Shown: piece after piece, positions 54,133 to 56,514 of the stretch
How positions within the stretch are numbered: position 1 is the first letter of the stretch
Layout: each line of letters starts with the position of its first letter
Assembly: GCA_012838915.1 (NCBI GenBank)
Contig: DUOI01000021.1
Coordinates: forward strand, 1 to 56,514
Length of the DNA: 56,514 nucleotides
From: Clostridiales bacterium
GTDB lineage: Bacteria > Bacillota > Clostridia > Caldicoprobacterales > DTU083
Reading direction: 5' to 3'
The notes under the pieces: generated by a model
Database searches by the model: none
What the model was told of the DNA's origin: nothing
What the model saw: the letters and a program-made list of their open reading frames with translations, nothing else
Program-made: the position numbers and the translations under genes

Positions 54133-54170
54133 CTATTAACCTATTATTTTTCCATGGAGGGCGAGAGGTT

Positions 54171-55466
54171 TTGCTTTTGAATATCCTGATTATCATTATT
54201 CTGATTATTTTAAACGCTTATTTTGCCGGTTCGGAGATGGCATTGGTATCCATTAACGATACCAAATTAAGGATGATGGCGGAATCCGGGGATAAGAAAG
54301 CTGAATCAGTTAAGCAATTGCTGAGTGAACCCAGTAAATTTTTATCCACTATACAGATTGGGATAACTTTGGCCGGCTTCCTGTCCAGTGCATTTGCATC
54401 CGAAGCGTTTGCCGACAGGCTGGTAGCGTGGATACTGGCAAGAGGGGTCGGAATTTCTGCTGCTGTGCTTAAGCCTGTTGCAGTAATTTTAATTACCTTT
54501 ATCCTGTCTTATTTTACCCTGGTGTTTGGAGAGTTGGTACCCAAGCGGCTTGCAATGCAGCAAGCGGAGAAGCTGTCTCTTAAGGTGGTAGGACCCCTGC
54601 GTTTACTTTCAGCCATTACCTCTCCCATTGTCAAACTGCTTACTGTGTCTACCAATTTTTTTGTCAGACTGGCAGGAGGAAATCCCTATGCCGATGATGA
54701 AGAGGTAACGGAAGAAGAAATACGCATGCTGATAGATGTAGGGGAAGAAAAGGGAGCCATAGACGAAATCGAAAAGCAGTTCATCAACAATGTTTTTGAC
54801 TTCGATGACAAGTCAGCAGCAGATATTATGACCCACAGAACCAGAGTGGCTGCGATTCCGGCTGACTCCAGCCTGGATGACATTGTGGAATTGCTCAATG
54901 CTGAAAAATACACAAGAATACCTGTTTATGAGGATTCCATCGACAATATTATAGGTATCCTCCATGTAAAGGATTTGCTTATGTATCTTACCAATAACGG
55001 TATGCAAGACTTTGATATTAAAAAGCTAATCCGCATGCCGTATTTTGTACCGGAATCCAAAAAACTGAATGATTTGTTCCGGGAACTGCAGATTAAAAAA
55101 ATCCACATGGTTGTTGTGGTGGATGAATATGGCGGTACTGCAGGCATTATTACCGTGGAGGACCTGCTGGAGGAAATAGTTGGTAATATCTTCGACGAGT
55201 ATGATGAAGAGGAATACAAATATGAAAAAGTGGATGAATCCACCTATCTTTTCGACGGTTCTATCAGCCTGGAGCAGGTATCGGAGCTGATCAATGTTAT
55301 GTTGCCGGTGGATGATTATGATACTCTCAGCGGTTATGTTATAGGCCAGCTGGGTCAGATTCCTAACGAAGGGGAAAAACCCATAGTGGAGATGGACAAT
55401 CTGGTGTTCAAGGTAGAAGAGATTGAAGACAAAACCATATCCAGAATTAAAGTCTGCAAAGCATAA
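54171..55466 (+). CDS. CNNM/HlyC-CorC family membrane transporter
   Basis: 431 residues. DUF21/CNNM membrane domain (about 1-190: NAYFAGSEMALVSINDTKLRM, FVLSYFTLVFGELVPKRLAMQ-like region), two CBS domains (about 205-330: DIMTHRTRVAAIPADSSLD, IIGILHVKDLLMYL, MVVVVDEYGGTAGIITVEDLLEEIVG) and a C-terminal CorC_HlyC domain. Relatives such as staphylococcal MpfA export magnesium; the older name hemolysin is misleading. TTG start after GGAGGGCGAGAGG. Its leader carries a putative riboswitch. It overlaps the DUF368 gene by one base. Confidence 0.88.
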   Translation: MLLNILIIIILIILNAYFAGSEMALVSINDTKLRMMAESGDKKAESVKQLLSEPSKFLSTIQIGITLAGFLSSAFASEAFADRLVAWILARGVGISAAVLKPVAVILITFILSYFTLVFGELVPKRLAMQQAEKLSLKVVGPLRLLSAITSPIVKLLTVSTNFFVRLAGGNPYADDEEVTEEEIRMLIDVGEEKGAIDEIEKQFINNVFDFDDKSAADIMTHRTRVAAIPADSSLDDIVELLNAEKYTRIPVYEDSIDNIIGILHVKDLLMYLTNNGMQDFDIKKLIRMPYFVPESKKLNDLFRELQIKKIHMVVVVDEYGGTAGIITVEDLLEEIVGNIFDEYDEEEYKYEKVDESTYLFDGSISLEQVSELINVMLPVDDYDTLSGYVIGQLGQIPNEGEKPIVEMDNLVFKVEEIEDKTISRIKVCKA

Positions 55467-56311
55467 TGGTTTTGAAAGAACGGGGGAAACATGTGGTTGA
55501 TTTTTTTAAGGGCATAGTCATCGGAATGGGTGCCGTTGCACCCGGTGTCAGCGGAGGCACACTGGCTGTTATATTGGGTATTTACGAGAAAATCACCAAG
55601 GCCATAGCCAATTTGTTTCATGATTTCTGGAAGAAGGTAAAGGAGTTTTTCCCATTGGCCTTGGGTGGCGCAGTCGGAGTATTGGGGTTCAGCAATATTA
55701 TCAATTATTTGTTTAATAACCATGAGCTGGAAGTGAAATACCTTTTTATCGGGTTGATGATCGGCACCTTCCCCTCGCTGAAAAGGCAGGCTGACAGAAA
55801 GGGCTTTAAATTTTGGTATCTGATTCCCTTTATGCTCACCCTGGCTGCAGCCGTCATACTTTCCCCCCAGATGGGCAACATAGCAGGAGATATCGCAGTA
55901 ACCGAAGCCCATTTCCCGCTTCTGGTTCTCTGCGGTGTTATTATTGGATTTGGCACCATTGTACCGGGGATAAGTGCTTCCTTCATTCTCATGTATCTGG
56001 GCACCTATGGAATCCTGATGGAGGGAATAGCCCTGCTGAAACCGGATGTACTGTTCCCTGCCGGCATAGGTTTTGTGATCAGTGTCCTGGCCTTTGCCAA
56101 GCTGATCAATATGTTGTTTAATAAAGTCTATGGTTTCACTTATTATGCCATATTCGGCTTAACCACAGGATCCGTTCTTGCTATTTTCCCCGGTTTTGGA
56201 GCCGGATGGCGTTATGTGCTTTGTTACCTGCTGTTGGCTGGGGGATGCATTGCTTCCTATTTTTTAAGCAACCTGGAAAAAGGCAGACTAAAAAAGCAGG
56301 ATGGTACATAA
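55466..56311 (+). CDS. DUF368 membrane protein (PopT-like undecaprenyl-phosphate translocase)
   Basis: 281 residues with about eight helices. The two conserved half-repeats GMGAVAPGVSGGTLAVILGIYE (near residue 20, seen in part) and FGTIVPGISASFILMYLGTYG (near 150) define DUF368. Recent work assigns DUF368 (PopT) and DedA (UptA) proteins to flipping undecaprenyl phosphate back across the membrane for wall synthesis. The ATG at 55466 overlaps the CNNM stop (TAATG), so the two are co-translated. A general role in envelope recycling is inferred by family. Confidence 0.85.
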   Translation: MVLKERGKHVVDFFKGIVIGMGAVAPGVSGGTLAVILGIYEKITKAIANLFHDFWKKVKEFFPLALGGAVGVLGFSNIINYLFNNHELEVKYLFIGLMIGTFPSLKRQADRKGFKFWYLIPFMLTLAAAVILSPQMGNIAGDIAVTEAHFPLLVLCGVIIGFGTIVPGISASFILMYLGTYGILMEGIALLKPDVLFPAGIGFVISVLAFAKLINMLFNKVYGFTYYAIFGLTTGSVLAIFPGFGAGWRYVLCYLLLAGGCIASYFLSNLEKGRLKKQDGT

Positions 56312-56345
56312 TCCAGATTCCCATAGGAAGGGAGTATGAAAAATT

Positions 56346-56514
56346 ATGATAAGAGGATATCAAAGGGGGTTATCCTGTATCCTTGTTGTTTGCATAATTT
56401 TGCTCTCATCCTGTATTTCTGATTCTCTGCCCCGGCAGAATGCAAAACAACCGGGTCAGTCCCGCCGGCCGGAGGTTACACCTGAATCCACACCGGCGCC
56501 GATGCCTGCCGGCA
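56346..56514 (+). CDS. start of a lipoprotein gene (partial)
   Basis: From the ATG at 56346 a frame stays open to the window end (56 codons). It encodes a short basic start, a hydrophobic core and lipobox LLSSC at about residue 20-24, then a Gln/Pro/Thr-rich linker. GGAAGGGAG lies about 12 bases upstream. A competing ATG at 56336, nearer the ribosome binding site, hits a stop after about 29 codons. The mature domain is beyond the window. Confidence 0.6.
   Translation, partial: MIRGYQRGLSCILVVCIILLSSCISDSLPRQNAKQPGQSRRPEVTPESTPAPMPAG

Noticed and set aside
1-56514. CRISPR arrays, tRNA or rRNA genes, prophage or insertion sequences
   Set aside because: No regularly spaced direct repeats, cloverleaf-like sequences, integrase or transposase motifs were seen.

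Overview
The window looks like chromosomal, almost entirely vertically inherited DNA from an anaerobic, endospore-forming member of the Firmicutes, most likely class Clostridia. Reasons: alpha/beta SASP, CotF-like, SpoIVFA/SpoIVFB, SpoVB-like and GerMN genes; a MinCDE system; strong AGGAGG-type ribosome binding sites; many TTG starts; and the maf-mreBCD-min-spoIVF-rplU-prp-rpmA-obg gene order known from Firmicutes. No spo0B lies between rpmA and obg, as is usual in Clostridia. I see no rRNA, tRNA, CRISPR array, phage, insertion sequence or transposase. Genus and species cannot be fixed by eye.

Layout. 1-7.0 kb: a BcrA-type ABC ATPase with the first codons of a downstream gene, then comEC, pgi and an SpoVB/MurJ-like flippase. 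7.3-11.6 kb: a CdaR/PucR-type regulator, ftsEX and a C-terminal processing protease. 11.7-17.6 kb: a LysM/BsuPI protein divergent from an SOS-controlled uvrBA operon with a clear LexA box. 17.6-20.5 kb: small sporulation and membrane genes (DUF4363, DUF421, SASP, NfeD-like, two CotF-like). 20.7-30.3 kb: a cell-shape and division block (DUF4321, maf, mreBCD, PBP2, minCDE, rodA) ending in mgsA. 30.4-38.9 kb: spoIVFA-spoIVFB, a radical-SAM pair of unknown function, RNase G, and L21-Prp-L27-Obg. 39.0-42.3 kb: a palindromic intergenic element, yhbY, a degenerate membrane Mrr-like protein, and nadD-yqeK-rsfS. 42.3-49.5 kb: a D-Ala-D-Ala carboxypeptidase, comEA, and a two-component system followed by two GerMN lipoproteins. 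49.7-56.5 kb: a GDPD, a VanW protein, a TGS-uridine kinase fusion, a CNNM/HlyC transporter behind a structured leader, a DUF368 membrane protein, and the start of a lipoprotein gene.

How it works together: most genes serve envelope growth (MreBCD, PBP2, RodA, FtsEX, Min, DacF, the SpoVB-like flippase, DUF368), ribosome assembly and RNA handling (L21, L27, Prp, Obg, YhbY, RsfS, RNase G) and sporulation.

Least expected observations: (i) a leader at about 53984-54170 before the CNNM gene, with a strong promoter, a compact aptamer-like fold and a terminator whose 5' arm is also used by the aptamer closing stem, which is the layout of a transcriptional ON riboswitch of a class I do not recognise; (ii) a response regulator - kinase - GerMN lipoprotein row that parallels actinobacterial MtrA-MtrB-LpqB; (iii) a 330-bp nested inverted repeat between obg and yhbY; (iv) a membrane-bound Mrr-fold protein that seems to lack the nuclease motif.

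All assignments come from reading the sequence without database searches.
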